Origin: Paraspadella gotoi
Lineage: Eukaryota; Chaetognatha
Assembly (NCBI GenBank): GCA_051294375.1
Contig: CM119266.1
Location: 3,369,151 to 3,433,150, forward strand
DNA: 64,000 nucleotides
Direction of reading: 5' to 3'
Shown: positions 11,418 through 27,887 of the stretch, piece after piece
Position numbering within the stretch: the stretch's first letter is position 1
Layout of the letters: each line of letters begins with the position of its first letter
Position numbers and translations under genes: made by a program
Notes under the pieces: generated by a model
The model's database searches: none
The model's input: only the letters and a program-made list of their open reading frames with translations
What the model was told of the DNA's origin: nothing

Positions 11418-11645
11418 AGAGACAGTAATTATTGTATGTGTTAGTGACAAACCGTTCAATATAAGCAGTCCCTGAGCTTCGGATCAGGCTGTAAACACCA
11501 TGTTACAGGCGGGTTATGCGCCCCGTCCTCTTTAACTGCCAGACGACACGGGCAAGAACCCGGACTTTTGGTTGGGAGGCGAATGACTTGCCTCCGGCAC
11601 CAATGGCCGCTGATGAACGGTTGGTGGATTTTAGTCCACCATAAT
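11418..11645 (-). mobile_element. tRNA-derived SINE-like repeat, family 2 (copy in block A)
   Basis: A repeat of about 225 bases recurs at 36,487-36,712, 48,236-48,465 and 48,790-48,990. Read on the - strand it contains a B-box-like GGTTCTAGCCC flanked by complementary CCGGG, as in a tRNA T-arm, and upstream of it a GGAGGCAAG..CTTGCCTCC-like arm. This points to a tRNA-derived SINE in reverse orientation. Confidence 0.5.
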
Positions 11646-12835
11646 ACTTATATTCGCTATTGAAATAGTATGTACATGTACATTGTACATATAAAGGCTT
11701 TAAATATATGGCTTTATTGTATATTTACAATGTTACCTATAAAAACATAAATTAAGGCTAAACTTATTACATGGCGATGAGAAGGCGACACATGTTTATT
11801 TGTTTATAGACGGCCATAGATAAGCGGCGCAGCGGCAGCGGCAGCGAGCAGCGGCACCCGCAGCCGCAGCGAAAGTCAAGTTAGAAACGCAGGCAGACTG
11901 CAATTGCACAGAGGGAGTTCACTCAAGAAACTTACGGGACCAGATTGAAATTCGTTCAGATATCTATACTATATTATATTAAACCAATTTATGAACCGTT
12001 ATCCAGAATTCAAACTAATGCCGCTCTAATCCTCTCTCATTCTAATTCCTAAGTTTTTAGACCTTAATTAATTAAGGCTTAATGGCAGGACCCCTGCACT
12101 AATCACTAACCTGTGCCTTGGATGACTAAATAACTTTAATGACTAAAAGACTGAACACTTCAAATTCATTTATAGCATTTTATGACTGAAAGACTAAATG
12201 ACTGGATTCTATTCAAGTCGTCTAATCACACTTAGAATAAATACAGTAAATATTGTATCATCTGCGTTTAAGTTTATATACAAAATTTAGGAAAATAACA
12301 TATTAAAATATAGAATAACGAAAAGTCATTCATAAAACTTATCGTGCGGCTTTCGATCGGGTTTTTCGTGCGACCGAAATCTCTATCGCCTCACCTCCAC
12401 TTCTCTCCTTTTCAATCATGAACTTACCTTTTTTCACTCTCTTATTATATTCCTTTTCTTACTGTTTTTTTGCACCTCGACGAACTTGTTTTCCGACGGC
12501 ATCAATATGAAGCCTTACTCGTCTTTGTTTTAGTCTTTAACTTACCTCTGCTCACCACCAACTTAATTCGAACGAGACTCGCCCTTCTTCCATTTCAAGA
12601 ATGAGAAACCGGTTTATGGCGACTGTCGACCGACAGCAACAACAACAACAACAGCGAACAACACGACAGGAAATCAGTTTTGGTCAAACTTCTAATTTTT
12701 TCGACTTGAAAAAATTGTTTCCTCAGTTTTACTGACTCTTAAATTCCAAAAGTAGAAATCGTCTTTCCCGTGACGTTAACAGACATTTTTCTGTTACGGA
12801 CTTTTTTGGATCGATCCGAAAAAAATATAAAATTT
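11646..12835. other. noncoding DNA with a (GCGGCA)n tract and a short (CAA)n tract
   Basis: It holds a GCGGCAGC hexanucleotide-like tract at 11,824-11,873, short TGACTAAA repeats at 12,120-12,205 and (ACA)n at 12,638-12,655. A + strand ATG before the (CAA)n tract opens a short Asn-rich frame in copy B (37,675 on, MATVDDSNNNNNSEQHDR). It is broken in copy A, and no exon can be defined. Confidence 0.35.
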
Positions 12836-13022
12836 AAAATGATGCAAGTTGAAAAATGATGCGAATTTGAAAAATTATGCAAGTTGAAAAAATGATGCTA
12901 AGTTGAAAAAAATGATGCGAATTTGAAAAGATTATGCTAATTGAAAAATGATGCAAGTTAAAAAAATGATGCGAGTTAAAAAAACAATGCAAGTTGAAAA
13001 AAATAATAATAGTTAAAAAAAA
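12836..13022 (-). repeat. 18-19-bp minisatellite (copy in block A)
   Basis: About ten degenerate units of the type ATGATGCAAGTTGAAAAA. A unit of the same family (ATTATGCAAGTTGACCAA type) makes the arrays at 51,418-51,602 and 54,290-54,745. The flank at 13,075-13,180 (TATTGGCGCAACCATTGG and GTAGGCAGATCCGA) is also shared with the 51 kb array, so the array is part of a larger dispersed element. The block-B equivalent is 37,897-38,075. Confidence 0.7.
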
Positions 13023-13409
13023 TATTTTTTTTACCATAGTAAAACAGTTCAGTTTAATCCTTGTAAGCGATTTACATGTATTGGCGCAACCATTGGTTTT
13101 GGTTGTACGATGATATAGTTAGGATCTATATATGATAGCTGATTACAGCTTAATTATCGTAGGCAGATCCGATATTATATTTGCTGAACCTTGTTGAATT
13201 TAGATTCCAAACTATAATTTTATTTAACTTTTAATTTAACGCCTTTGTCGGACTTTGATTGAATTCAAAATTAAACATCCGACAATAAAACTTAAATTCT
13301 AGATTCAAACTATCGTCGTCGTCCTTTTCGCCTCGGATTAAATCAAATATGGCCGACAAATTCTTGATCAAAGTCTTTTGGAATGAGTTTCACTCTCTCT
13401 CTCTCATCT

Positions 13410-13442
<33 letters not shown>

Positions 13443-13493
13443 TCTCTTCTCTCTCTCTCTCTCTCTCTCGTCTCTCTCATCGCTTCCTCCAAT
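13023..13493. other. upstream region of the truncated E-Syt exon, copy A
   Basis: It contains the shared flank of the minisatellite element, AT-rich DNA, a (GTC)n patch at 13,311-13,323 and CT-rich tracts at 13,391-13,490 directly before an ATG. The same arrangement precedes the E-Syt start at 38,488. Confidence 0.4.
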
Positions 13494-13580
13494 ATGGCGA
13501 CCAACGCCGACGTTCTCAAATTCCGAATTACTGGAATAGTGTTCCAGCTTCCGTCCGATGGCACCGGATTTGCTGCGCTG
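13494..13580 (+). pseudogene. truncated copy of extended synaptotagmin exon 1
   Basis: ATG at 13,494 is followed by the same sequence as the E-Syt first exon at 38,488, with several single-base differences that break the frame. It stops at the gap at 13,581, matching position 38,573 or so. The rest of E-Syt is not found after the gap, so this is either a broken duplicate or a misplaced assembly fragment. Confidence 0.8.
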
Positions 13581-13605
13581 NNNNNNNNNNNNNNNNNNNN
13601 NNNNN
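13581..13605. other. assembly gap, 25 N
   Basis: Exactly 25 N separate the E-Syt exon 1 fragment from sequence matching 2,763 onward. A fixed length of 25 suggests a placeholder rather than a measured gap. Confidence 1.
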
Positions 13606-14285
13606 CCTCTCCTTGACTGAAAGTAAGAGAGATTTGTTACCCGAAGTACCAAAAAGTTTGCAAGTACAATATTTTAGAACAGTTTAACTTTAAACCTAAC
13701 AACTTCAAACTGAATAATATTGATATCAAAATTTAAATTTTACTCAAACAAATGTTTAGCCTACCAAATATTTTTGGTATGAATTTTCTTTTGCAATATT
13801 ATTTACTGGCAATATGGCATTTAGAATATAGTATAATTATATTTATATATATAAAGGAAGTATATATGAGTAATTATATATATATATATACTAAAATTTT
13901 TATATTTTTATAGAAAGTAATTGCATATTGAAGTAAATCATATATTAATAAGAAAGAATTCAAAACAAAAATACTTTGATTAGCATATGAAACATAACAA
14001 TTGTAAAAATGTAAAAATGAAAAAGCCATATTCTAAATTTTTATAAAAATCTATCCGTAATTCGTAGTAGTTTTTATTTAAAATAAAAACAAAAAAAAAA
14101 CTCTAAGAAAAAGGCGTGACGCCGACGGACAACGACGACGTTCACAAAGAAGCAAAACAGATCCAAAATCGTCTGGCGAGATAAAAAAAGAAATAAAAAA
14201 GAAATAAAAAAAGAATGTTTTTGTTATTTTTCATGTCGCACGATGACGCGAGGTTGCGGGGGCGATCAACGGAAAAAACGTGGGA

Positions 14286-14324
<39 letters not shown>

Positions 14325-14392
14325 TTTGCTTCCAACATTTAATCTCTTAAAAAATCAGACCAACCTTTCCTTTTTCCACCAAACAAGCTTAC

Positions 14393-14675
14393 CTCCCTCC
14401 AACTGGTTGCTTGCTCGTAACTCGGAGGGAGTGGTTCCGCTTGTCCAGAGAGTTGGAGGCGAGACTTCCGGCGACTTTGTTTTTGAAGCTGTTGTTGAGG
14501 GATCGGTTGAGGGATGTCGACCTGAAGAGAGGAAGGAGGCCGAAGAGGTTGTGGAAGGGTGAGCCGTTAGGGTCAGAAGAGAAGCCGAGGGTGGAGAAAA
14601 AGGTTAATATATAATAGTGAGTGTAGAGAATTTGAGAAACAAAAATTTATTTGATAATAAAATAATAATAATATA

Positions 14676-14718
<43 letters not shown>

Positions 14719-14918
14719 TAATAATATAATAATATAATAAATAATAATAATAGACTTGTTAGTTTTCCTTTCTTTTTCGTTGGTGTATGATTTAGAGACA
14801 GAAAAAATTGATTTTCAAAACGAATTGTTTTTATTAAAGATGCAGACATGTTTCGAATAATTGTTTTGTTCATCATCAGTGCATTTAGACAATTTGAAAT
14901 ACAAAACTTTGCCAAGTC

Positions 14919-14958
<40 letters not shown>

Positions 14959-15158
14959 AGAAGAGAGAGAGAGAGAGAAGAAGAAGAGAGAGAGAAGAGA
15001 GAGAGAAGCGAGCGCGTAGAAAAACCCAAGGGCGGACCAGGAGAAAAAATGTCTCGGCGCCAAATTTGAAAATGGTCCCTTGGAAAATTTGGAACATGAA
15101 AGCCGTGTTCAAAGTGGCCCTTCAAAGTGGCCCAGCTGTGTACAAGGCATTAGCGCGG

Positions 15159-15246
<88 letters not shown>

Positions 15247-15857
15247 CTTCCAACAAAGGGTTGAGAGAAAGTGAACAGTCAGAGGGCGAGAACAGCTGAA
15301 GTTTTGGTTCAGATAGAGAGAGAGCAGGAGGGAAAAGAAAATAAAGGTCAAATGAGAAATAATGCAGAGGTAATGAATTTTACATTGAAATAATAAAAAC
15401 TAAAAAGTAAAATAATAATAACAACAGGTGAAATAAATAATAGTTTTGTAATTTGTTAATAATGAAAGGAAAATTGAAATTTGTAAGTAAAAGGAGAAAG
15501 GTAAAGAAAGAAGCTCAAAGTGAGCAAAAAACAATTGTTCGAAACATGTCTGCCTCTTTAATAAACAAGCAGAACAGCTTTTAAACCTCAGATTCTCTGA
15601 TAATGTTCCATAATTGCCCGGGCCACCCCCCCCATTTCCAACCCCCTGGCCCCCCAATTGCCAACCCCCAACCCCTAACCCCCGCTGGCCAGTGGCACCA
15701 CAACCTCTGGTTTGGGGTCGCGGAAGTTCGTCCGGCGCCGAATCCTGGCGCCGCAATTTCCGTCGGGCGCGATCCGGCAGAACACGACGGCGCTGACGAC
15801 GACGATGACGAAGAGGACGACGCTGACCAGCACGACGATGACGAGCAACTTGTGTTC
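14393..15857 (-). pseudogene. copy C of the single-pass membrane protein exons
   Basis: The membrane exon (15,857 to about 15,703) and tail exon (14,521-14,393) repeat those at 4,818-4,664 and 3,694-3,565. Small indels shift the frame inside both, so as assembled it cannot encode the same protein. Confidence 0.6.
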
Positions 15858-16341
15858 CTGAAGGAAGATGGATTAGAAATTAGAATTTGGATTAGAATTT
15901 GAATTAGAATTATGGATTAATTGTGATATATTTTTATATTAGATCTACCAATTTTATTAGTTATAATTATCATTAAATGACGATCTTGGATCTTATGTTC
16001 TCTCTCTCGCTCTCCTCTCTCCTCTCTTCTTCCTTTGCTCTGACTCTTAACTATTCATTTGGCCTGAAGATAATGTGTCCAAAAGATCCAAATATTGGTC
16101 ATTAAATAAACATTGTACCTGTACTCCCATGTGTAATCTTTAACTAATTATCGTTATTAGTTATAACTACTATTATTAGTTATAATGGTTATTATTAGTT
16201 TTAATTATTACTACTATTATTAAATCCAAGTAAATATTCATCGCGAAAAAAAAAAATACAGTCACGTCTCTCTCTCTGGTCTTGTTTCTTATATCTTGTT
16301 TTACGCAGCAACGGCACGACGTATTGTTAGATTTCTATTCA

Positions 16342-17436
16342 AGTAATGGAGTAATGGATTGGACCTTAAACACCAAAGCCTGTCCAAAGTCAGGGCAAGA
16401 TAGCTTAATTTATAAATGAATGGATAATTTTTTATATTGGTTGTACAATTTCATAATAATTCAGCTCCTTGTATTTTGATGGCTAGTGCGGATAACAATA
16501 AGTATTCCCGGCGATCTAATACTTAAGGGAGTGGTCTTTTTCATACAATTGAAACATTCTTTGAATATTCTTCGCACTTCATGCATAGGGAAGCCAGCTG
16601 TACTGCTGGGATGTGAATAAACGAGACTGTGAGAGAGTCTTGATTGAAAGCTTGCAGGGAACCTGCTATGTCAATTATCTTGTAAGAGTGATGGAGCATT
16701 AAACCAGCCACAAGCCTGTCCAAAGTCAGGGGCAAGATAGGCTTATTTATTAAATGATGGATACATTTTTATATTGGTTGTACCAATTTCATAAAATTCA
16801 GCTCCTTGTATTTTGAATCTAGTGCGGAGTACATAAGTATTCCCCACGATCTAATACTTAAGGGAGTGGTCTTTTCATACAATTGAAACATTCTTTAAAT
16901 ATTTTCCACTTCATTGATAGGGAAGCCAGGTACTCCTGGGAGTGAATAAACGTAGACTGTGAGAGAGCTTGATTGAAAGCTTGCAGGGACCTGCTATGTC
17001 ATTATCTTGTAAGAGTGATGGAGGCCTAAACCACGCAAAGCCTGTCAAAGTCCGGGCAAGATAGCTTATTTATTAAATGATGGATAATTTTTATATGGTT
17101 GTACCAATTTCATAAAATTCAGCTCCTTGTATTTTGATGCTAGTGCGGAGTACAATAGTATTCCCGATCTAATACTTAAGGGAGTGGTCTTTCATACATT
17201 GAAACTTCTTGAAAATTTTTCCACTTCATTGATAGGGAAGTCAGGTCTCTGGGAGTGAAATAACGAGACTGTGAGAGATCTTGATTGAAGCTTGTCAGGA
17301 CCTGCTATGTCATTATCTTTAAGAGTGATGGAGGCCTTAACCACCAAAGCCTTCCAAAAGTCAGGGGCAAGATAGCTTATTTATTAAATGAATGGATAAT
17401 TTATATTGGTTGTAGCAATTTCATATTAAATAATTT
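16342..17436 (+). repeat. tandem satellite, units of ~310-340 bp
   Basis: Three full units and one partial unit follow each other. Each begins near GGCCTTAAACCACCAAAGCC and contains AGGGAGTGGTCTTTTCATAC and GCTTGCAGGGACCTGCTATG. Units begin at about 16,358, 16,694, 17,025 and 17,333. Copies A (at 5,310) and B (at 30,520) run straight through without it. Units differ mostly by small indels. A fragment of a fifth unit sits at 19,646-19,765. Confidence 0.85.
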
Positions 17437-18280
17437 TAATTTTAATGCATGTAGGGTTCATTAATTTATTTGAATTCAATATATGGATATCCTTAGCATT
17501 AATTATACCTCCAAGACCAGGTAAAAAAGACGAAGGACGGAAACAAACGTTTTCAATTCTTCGGATTTGATCTCGCCTCCAGTTTGCTTTCAGTTTCGGC
17601 CTCCGCCCATGGCGCTGTTGTTGTTGTTGTTGTTGTTTTGTTGTTAACCGTCAGCGATGGTGAAAGCAAAAAGTAAGAAAGAAAAATCCAAGACGAAGGA
17701 ACGAAAACTGAACTTCATCGTTCGCCACGATTTTCACTGACTTTGGGGCGACGTTCGTAAAATTTGTTGTATAAACAAACTGATACACTTAAGTCATTAA
17801 ATTGTTTTTTTTCTTTTTTCAGCTTATATGTGTCATGTTTTTTCGTGTTTTTTTTTAATGTGGAGAAAATGTTTAGAAAAAAAATCCTTAACGAAGGATT
17901 TAACTCAAATTTTAGACATTTTTTTTTTTTAGTTCAAATTTATCTTTCTTCCCTTTTTTTGTAATTCGATTTGTATCTTTCTTGAAAAGTATATTATTTG
18001 TTTTTGTTTTTTTTATTTTTCTTCTTTTGCTGAGAAACTCGCGTGATTTCGTTTATCCTTCTGTTTTTGTGAATCCGCGAGATTAACATGGCGGCCGTGA
18101 GTAGAGAACGAGAACGAGAGAGAGAGGAGAGGGAAGAGAGGGAGAGGAGAGAGAGAGAGAGCCCGAAAAGTGAGAACAGAGGCTGAACAAGAAAAGTCAC
18201 GGGGCAGAAAAGCAGCGAACTTCGTCGTCGTTTTCGTCGTCGTCGTCTTCATCATCATCGACGTCGTTATCTCTGACGAG

Positions 18281-18326
<46 letters not shown>

Positions 18327-18535
18327 TCCTCCCCCTCAAAAGGTCCGTCGTCGGGGTGACTCGGGGCGTGGGCGTGAAGGAAATACGGTGAATTGTAACC
18401 GGTCATGAATGGATGAAAATGAACGAAAATGGACGAAAATGGACGAACTGAGCAAGAAAAAAGGGATAAAAAAGAGGGAATGCGATGACGACCTGGAAAC
18501 GAAAAAAGGGAAAAGGTGGGATGTTTGCTGAGTAT

Positions 18536-18590
<55 letters not shown>

Positions 18591-18767
18591 AGAAGGAGAG
18601 AGAGAGAGGAGAGAGAGAGAGCTTCCGATTTATGCTACTTCACGTCTTTCGTTCGTGATTTTCATTCATGAGCTCATATCTTTTTTTTTAAGATCAGAAA
18701 GACAAATGAGAGGAATGAATGAAATGAACAAAGAAAGGATTGAGAAAAAGTGAATGAGTGAATGACC

Positions 18768-18833
<66 letters not shown>

Positions 18834-18884
18834 AATTGAGGGAAAAATTGGGCGATCGTACGCCAAGGTAAGACATCCACAATT

Positions 18885-18956
<72 letters not shown>

Positions 18957-19065
18957 AGATTAAACTTGAAAACAATAGTACCCCAGTCCATATTTTTTTC
19001 AGCAAAAATATTCTACTCTTAAATTCTGGCTTGAGAAAGGATAAAAGCTGCTCTCTCTCCTATCT

Positions 19066-19122
<57 letters not shown>

Positions 19123-19196
19123 ATTATTTTCACAAAGCCTCCACTTTCTTATTCTTTCTTCCAAATTCCTGAATTTGTTTCGACTTAAAAAAAAAA

Positions 19197-19529
19197 NNNN
19201 NNNNNNNNNNNNNNNNNNNNNNNNNNNNNNNNNNNNNNNNNNNNNNNNNNNNNNNNNNNNNNNNNNNNNNNNNNNNNNNNNNNNNNNNNNNNNNNNNNNN
19301 NNNNNNNNNNNNNNNNNNNNNNNNNNNNNNNNNNNNNNNNNNNNNNNNNNNNNNNNNNNNNNNNNNNNNNNNNNNNNNNNNNNNNNNNNNNNNNNNNNNN
19401 NNNNNNNNNNNNNNNNNNNNNNNNNNNNNNNNNNNNNNNNNNNNNNNNNNNNNNNNNNNNNNNNNNNNNNNNNNNNNNNNNNNNNNNNNNNNNNNNNNNN
19501 NNNNNNNNNNNNNNNNNNNNNNNNNNNNN
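19197..19529. other. assembly gap, 333 N
   Basis: The gap interrupts copy C. The flanks match 7,07x and 7,395 in copy A, so its size agrees with the missing stretch. Confidence 1.
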
Positions 19530-19645
19530 CCTCCGGATCTTGATCTTGATCGAGGCCGTTCCATTTACTTTTCGGATTGTCTTTTCTAAAACTATTGTAA
19601 ACTATCTCTTTAGGATTCTAGACTTCTTTCACACGAACGAATTTT

Positions 19646-19765
19646 GATGGAGGCCTTAAAACCGACCATACGCTCTGTCTCAATTCGTCAGGGGCACAGA
19701 TTAGCTTACTTTTACTTAAATGAATGGGATAATTCTTTTATATTGGTTGTACCCAATTTCTCAAT
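19646..19765 (+). repeat. fragment of the 330-bp satellite
   Basis: It starts ATGGAGGCCTTAAAACCGACC and runs to TTGGTTGTACCCAATTTCT, matching the first third of the satellite unit with extra indels. It lies exactly where copy C ends and unrelated sequence begins. Confidence 0.75.
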
Positions 19766-23400
<3,635 letters not shown>

Positions 23401-23409
23401 ATTTTTACT

Positions 23410-24080
23410 CATCTCAATGGTTTTTACTAATGAGTCTCCATGTCTTGGACCTTTTGTCAGACTTTCGGCACGATTGTATGCATCTGTCTTCAGCACAGTC
23501 AAAACTTTAGCGATCATTGGGTTGGGTACTCGGTCTTATCTTAGCAACACCATGCTTTAGTCTCCTGTTTTAAGCATTCCGTTTGTCTGGAGATTCTCGG
23601 CTAAGTATCCGACTTTGACCAAAGATTGTTGGCGTCGCTCAGCGACATTGGTCTCTCATTGATGGGACTTGCTGTGGTTCCCATCTCGATCGACCCTTTT
23701 ACCAGGAAAAGGCACATGAGCGGAGTTGGAGTTCATTATACTCAAAGGTATGATTACAATATATTTCAAGTATCTTAGCTATAAGTGGTAAAAAAGGTTT
23801 GTTTAGTGCTGGAAAATTCATATCAATAAACCTAAAAATTACTAAATATCTTGAGGCATAATTTTCAATAAATTTTTAAATCATTTAAAAATTATTGTCA
23901 CAAATATTTCCATACAGAAAAATTTGCGGGAGACTCGATTATCCATATCTTCCTCGAGTCATTTCCCCCAACTGGTTGTCCAGACAGCATCAAGCCGTCC
24001 TTGTCCTGGATGGAGAAATTAAACAATCTGCATGCCAAAAAACTCATAAAGCCATTTACGCTCTTCACGAATCGGTTTAG
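23410..24080 (+). pseudogene. diverged relative of the second membrane-protein fragment
   Basis: Translated pieces match those of the 2,052-2,844 fragment in the same order: a segment ending in WRFSAKYPTLTKDCWRRSAT, then GLSLMGLAVVPISID, then IHIFLESFPQLVVQTASS. The frame changes several times. It differs from the 2 kb copy by many substitutions, unlike copies A and B, so it is a true paralogue or an old pseudogene. Confidence 0.5.
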
Positions 24081-24933
24081 ACTCAAAGAGAACGGATCTG
24101 TGGTGAAAAATGATTCACCTTGAATGTGTTTTTGCTTCTAAAGGTTTGTTTGTGAGCCGTTTTTTACTGTTGTTGTTATTTTCAATTGATTTAATTGTTG
24201 TTCCAAGGTTGATTGTTTTAATTATTTAATTTTATAAATTCTTTTTCAGTTGTGTCTCTTTTGTTGTTTCGTTTCTCGTAGTTGTATGCTGAGTATAGGT
24301 GGATTTGGAACTGTTATCTTTATGTTTTGAAAGGGTATTTTATGGGTCTAGTTTTTGATCACAATCTGTTCCTGGCCAATTACTAATCACTTATTCTGGC
24401 ATCCATGGCGTTGTCGACTTTGAGTATTGCATCGGCCCTGTCAAATTTAGGATAGAGAACCTAAATTGCAACAGGTATGTTTAGTCATATGCCTAAATGG
24501 GAACTTGAGCCAACATAAATAAATCTTTTCCCTTGGAACCCCAGCTCAAACCATATGCGACTCCTCAAACTATATTCAATCATTAGCATCATCCTGGGCA
24601 CCTTTGGAATGCCATCGCAACCTTTTGATTTAATGAGGCGGTCCTCAACCTCAACCCGGTTTTCTTCTTCTTTTCATCTTTTAATCCCCTTGAGGGCTTT
24701 TACCGCTGGAGAAGCCTTGTGGTCTACTTAAAAATTTAGGAAGCGGCTGTGGACTCTCAGAGGGAAGACTCCTCTATAGAGCCCACTGCATGAGTATAGG
24801 TCTTCATCTGCTTCTGCTTCCCGCCATCAATGTCCTACTTTACTCTTTTATCTTTTTGTTGAAAAAACCCATGCATTAATTGATGATATTACGTAAAAGA
24901 CTGGGGTTTGCAGAATTTGGTGAATGATGCTCC
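24081..24933. other. spacer between paralogue fragment and copy B, no gene seen
   Basis: AT-rich sequence with some mixed-composition stretches. No frame or repeat stands out. Confidence 0.35.
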
Positions 24934-26246
24934 GCAATGTTGTCTTTCTACAAAACTAGAAAATATAAGAACGCACCCTATTATTTTAACAACAAAAGGA
25001 ATTATCAATGGGCGTCTGTGGAAAAAAGCCGTTTTCCCGGCAACTGTTACCCTTTTTCTACTAACGACCAACTTTTACCAGAAGGGTACTTCTTTCTTCA
25101 GTTTATCACTTGGGCAACTATTTAATCTTTGCATCACATCATGATAACATATTTGAATTTTTATCTGGTCGAAATCGTTTTTGGGAACTCTAAATAGCCT
25201 TCTCCTCTTGTATGTTTCAAAACAGCATAAAAAAATATCTAATGTTTTATTAAAGTCTTCATTTTTGACAATGATAATATATTTAAACATCACATGCTGC
25301 AATAAAATTAATAAATCTTAAAGCCTGTTTTGTAGTCATACCATTACCAAAATGTGAAAAAGTGCCATATTTGGGCAAATGCGATATTGAAATATCCCAC
25401 GTAACCACGACAGTAGTGAGAAAGCAGCTATTGAATCGTTGTGGTCATGTATGCATATGGCAATTTAATTTCAGCTTTATGTCCTGTCTTCTGGTACTTA
25501 CTTTTTTCTTTCAACTCCAAAAATTATTTTACAAACCACAGTAGTTAAACATATATCAAAAACTGTTTGCATTATTTTAGGACTTAGTGTTTTTATTTTT
25601 AAACTTTCGAGAATCATATAATGAAATACATTATGGAAGAGTATAAGAATATTGTAAAACTGTATTAGAAATGAAGAATCTTTGGCGTCTATTCTTCAGA
25701 CCCTTATCACCATTTCTGTGGCCTATTGTGGGCAAAGCAAAAAATTCATTTTTAATGTTTGGTTTTTTCCATTGTATCATTTTTTATTTAATTTTAAATT
25801 TAATTCTCGAGAAATTAAATGGATCTAAAAAGAATTTTGCAAAAATTATGGTGGTTTCTTTTGGTTTGTAATTTACGGGCTATTATTTATATATTTACGT
25901 CATTTTCAACAAAGAACGAATTATTTGAATCAATATTCAGATTTTGATAATTTGATTGCTTACTTGATTTTTTCCGATATTTAAGAACGGTCCCATCAGT
26001 TTACCTATTCCCCAAGCTTATCAAAGTGACAACGTCTCTAGCCAGCGGAAAGTTTGTTTTTGCTTACAACAAAATGAAATAAAAGACTAAAAAATAAAAA
26101 TATTAGTAAAGTTATAACATTATGATACTCACATATTGAATTTCTTTGAAAATATGACAGACGCCGTGGTTCAAAAATGTTTTGAAAAATGTCAATTATT
26201 TGTATTAGTTATTTTTGTACTTCCAATAATGCTAATTCTAACACAA
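24934..26246 (+). pseudogene. copy B of the multi-pass membrane protein gene, frame broken
   Basis: It matches 2-1,216 throughout and extends further 5', adding a soluble stretch (residues NKRNYQWASVEKSRFPGN). Many one-base gains and losses split the frame. They occur at the same density in the flanking noncoding DNA, which suggests sequencing error rather than relaxed selection. Confidence 0.7.
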
Positions 26247-27099
26247 TTAATAAAAAATTAAAACTAGAAATCTTTAAAAGAATTTTTTTATAATATTTGA
26301 TATAGTCCTTGGAGTTAGGAATAAATTTGACTATATTGTTTTAAAAAATCAATTAAAATAATTTTTAATTTTTCTAGAAATAATCAACTTCCTAACAATG
26401 ATGAATAGATTTTTAACATACCAATTTATTGGATCACAAAGTTTAATATACATCTTCTCATTTTCTATCTTAATGAACAAATCTTTATCTTTACGTGTTT
26501 AACACCGTTTCTAATATATTTTTAAATTACATTTTTAGATTGACATTTTTTTTCCTAATTTTGAAAAGGTTTTTAAAAAAAATGACTCAAAATTATCAAA
26601 CTTTGTCGAACAACTAGGAGGGTTGCGGTCTTAGGGTGGAGTGATGAAAAGATTGAGCGATTGAACATATTTTTTGCTGCCTATGCACATGTATTTAATG
26701 AATTTTTATCATTAAAATTTTATTAAGCATAACAGTATAGTAAATTCATTATTTATTTAGTAATATCCCTTTTAAAATCATAAAATTTCAAAATAATTTT
26801 TTTTTATTTTTAAGAACAGATTTGGATTCGCTTGTAAAAAAAAATAAGAAACTTATAAAATATGTTGTAATGATATTTTAAGTTTAGACCACCAAAAAAT
26901 AAACTAAAAACCTTTTAACATATATAAGTTTCTACTACTATTTTTAATTTTGCTTTTAAAGAATTTACTATTTTATAAGAAACTTGCTACAGATACTATT
27001 GTATTTTACATTCTGTTTCCGAGAACAAAATAAAAAAATATTTGTTTTATTACGTCTAAAATCCTTGTTTGATCACTAATATTTTTTTTTATTTTTAAG

Positions 27100-27887
27100 T
27101 ACTCCACTCTATTGGGTAATATTATTAATTCATCAACAATTTTATTGAATTTATTTAAATTTTAGTTATTATTTGGAATCTTCTTATATGTAACATGGAG
27201 GTTTCACTAATCTCTCTGTTATTTTCTGTGGGTCTTTATGTCTTAAAACACTTTATCTGACATTCAAACATAATACATCTGACGACAGAAACTTTTAGGA
27301 TTATTGTTGGGTTATTTGGGTTCATCTTGGTCAATCATACTTTGTCTCCTGTTTATATAGCATTCATTTGGAGGTTTTGGGGAGAGTCTACTATTTTAAC
27401 AAAGAATCCTTTACGATGGTCATTGACAAAAGGATCTGTCATATGGACTTGCATTGTGCCCCATCAATGATTGATATTTACTTGGAAAATTGAAAGACTA
27501 TGCAGATCGAATAAATTTCAACCTCATAGGTGAGCTAATGTTAGATTTGTTGCATTAGTCCATGAATCAGTTGGATCACCATGGTACATGTATATTGTAT
27601 AACATCAAGGAAAGCTAAGAAAACAAATTGAGCTTTTATTATAATTTTATTCAAGTTAGTCTAATCAGCTCTTATGTATATTTTTATTTTCCAAATCAAC
27701 TAAAATTAAATGTTTCTGGCACTTCACAGAGAGGCAACGCAGAGAGACTCATTTGATTCACATTGTGCAGGAGTCATTTCCCCAGCTCGTTGTCCGGACA
27801 GCATTGGCCGTCCTCTCCTTGACTGAAAGTAGAGAGATTTGTTACCGAAGTACCAAAAGTTTAGTACAATATTTTAGAACAGTTTAA
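27100..27887 (+). pseudogene. copy B of the second membrane-protein fragment
   Basis: It matches 2,052-2,844. It carries indels of its own but restores the frame at the position where copy A is broken (near 2,318), which helped to define the protein. Confidence 0.5.

Larger units (their letters stand above)
13606..19196. repeat. copy C, partial repeat of 2,763-7,070
   Basis: It follows copy A closely, base for base, from the end of the second membrane-protein fragment through the (GA)n cluster. Differences are mostly single-base indels plus altered microsatellite lengths. It contains one large insertion (the satellite at 16,342-17,436). A short continuation lies after the gap at 19,530-19,644. 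Confidence 0.9.

Noticed and set aside
19031-19564. Open frames running through N
   Set aside because: They are open only because undefined bases contain no stops.
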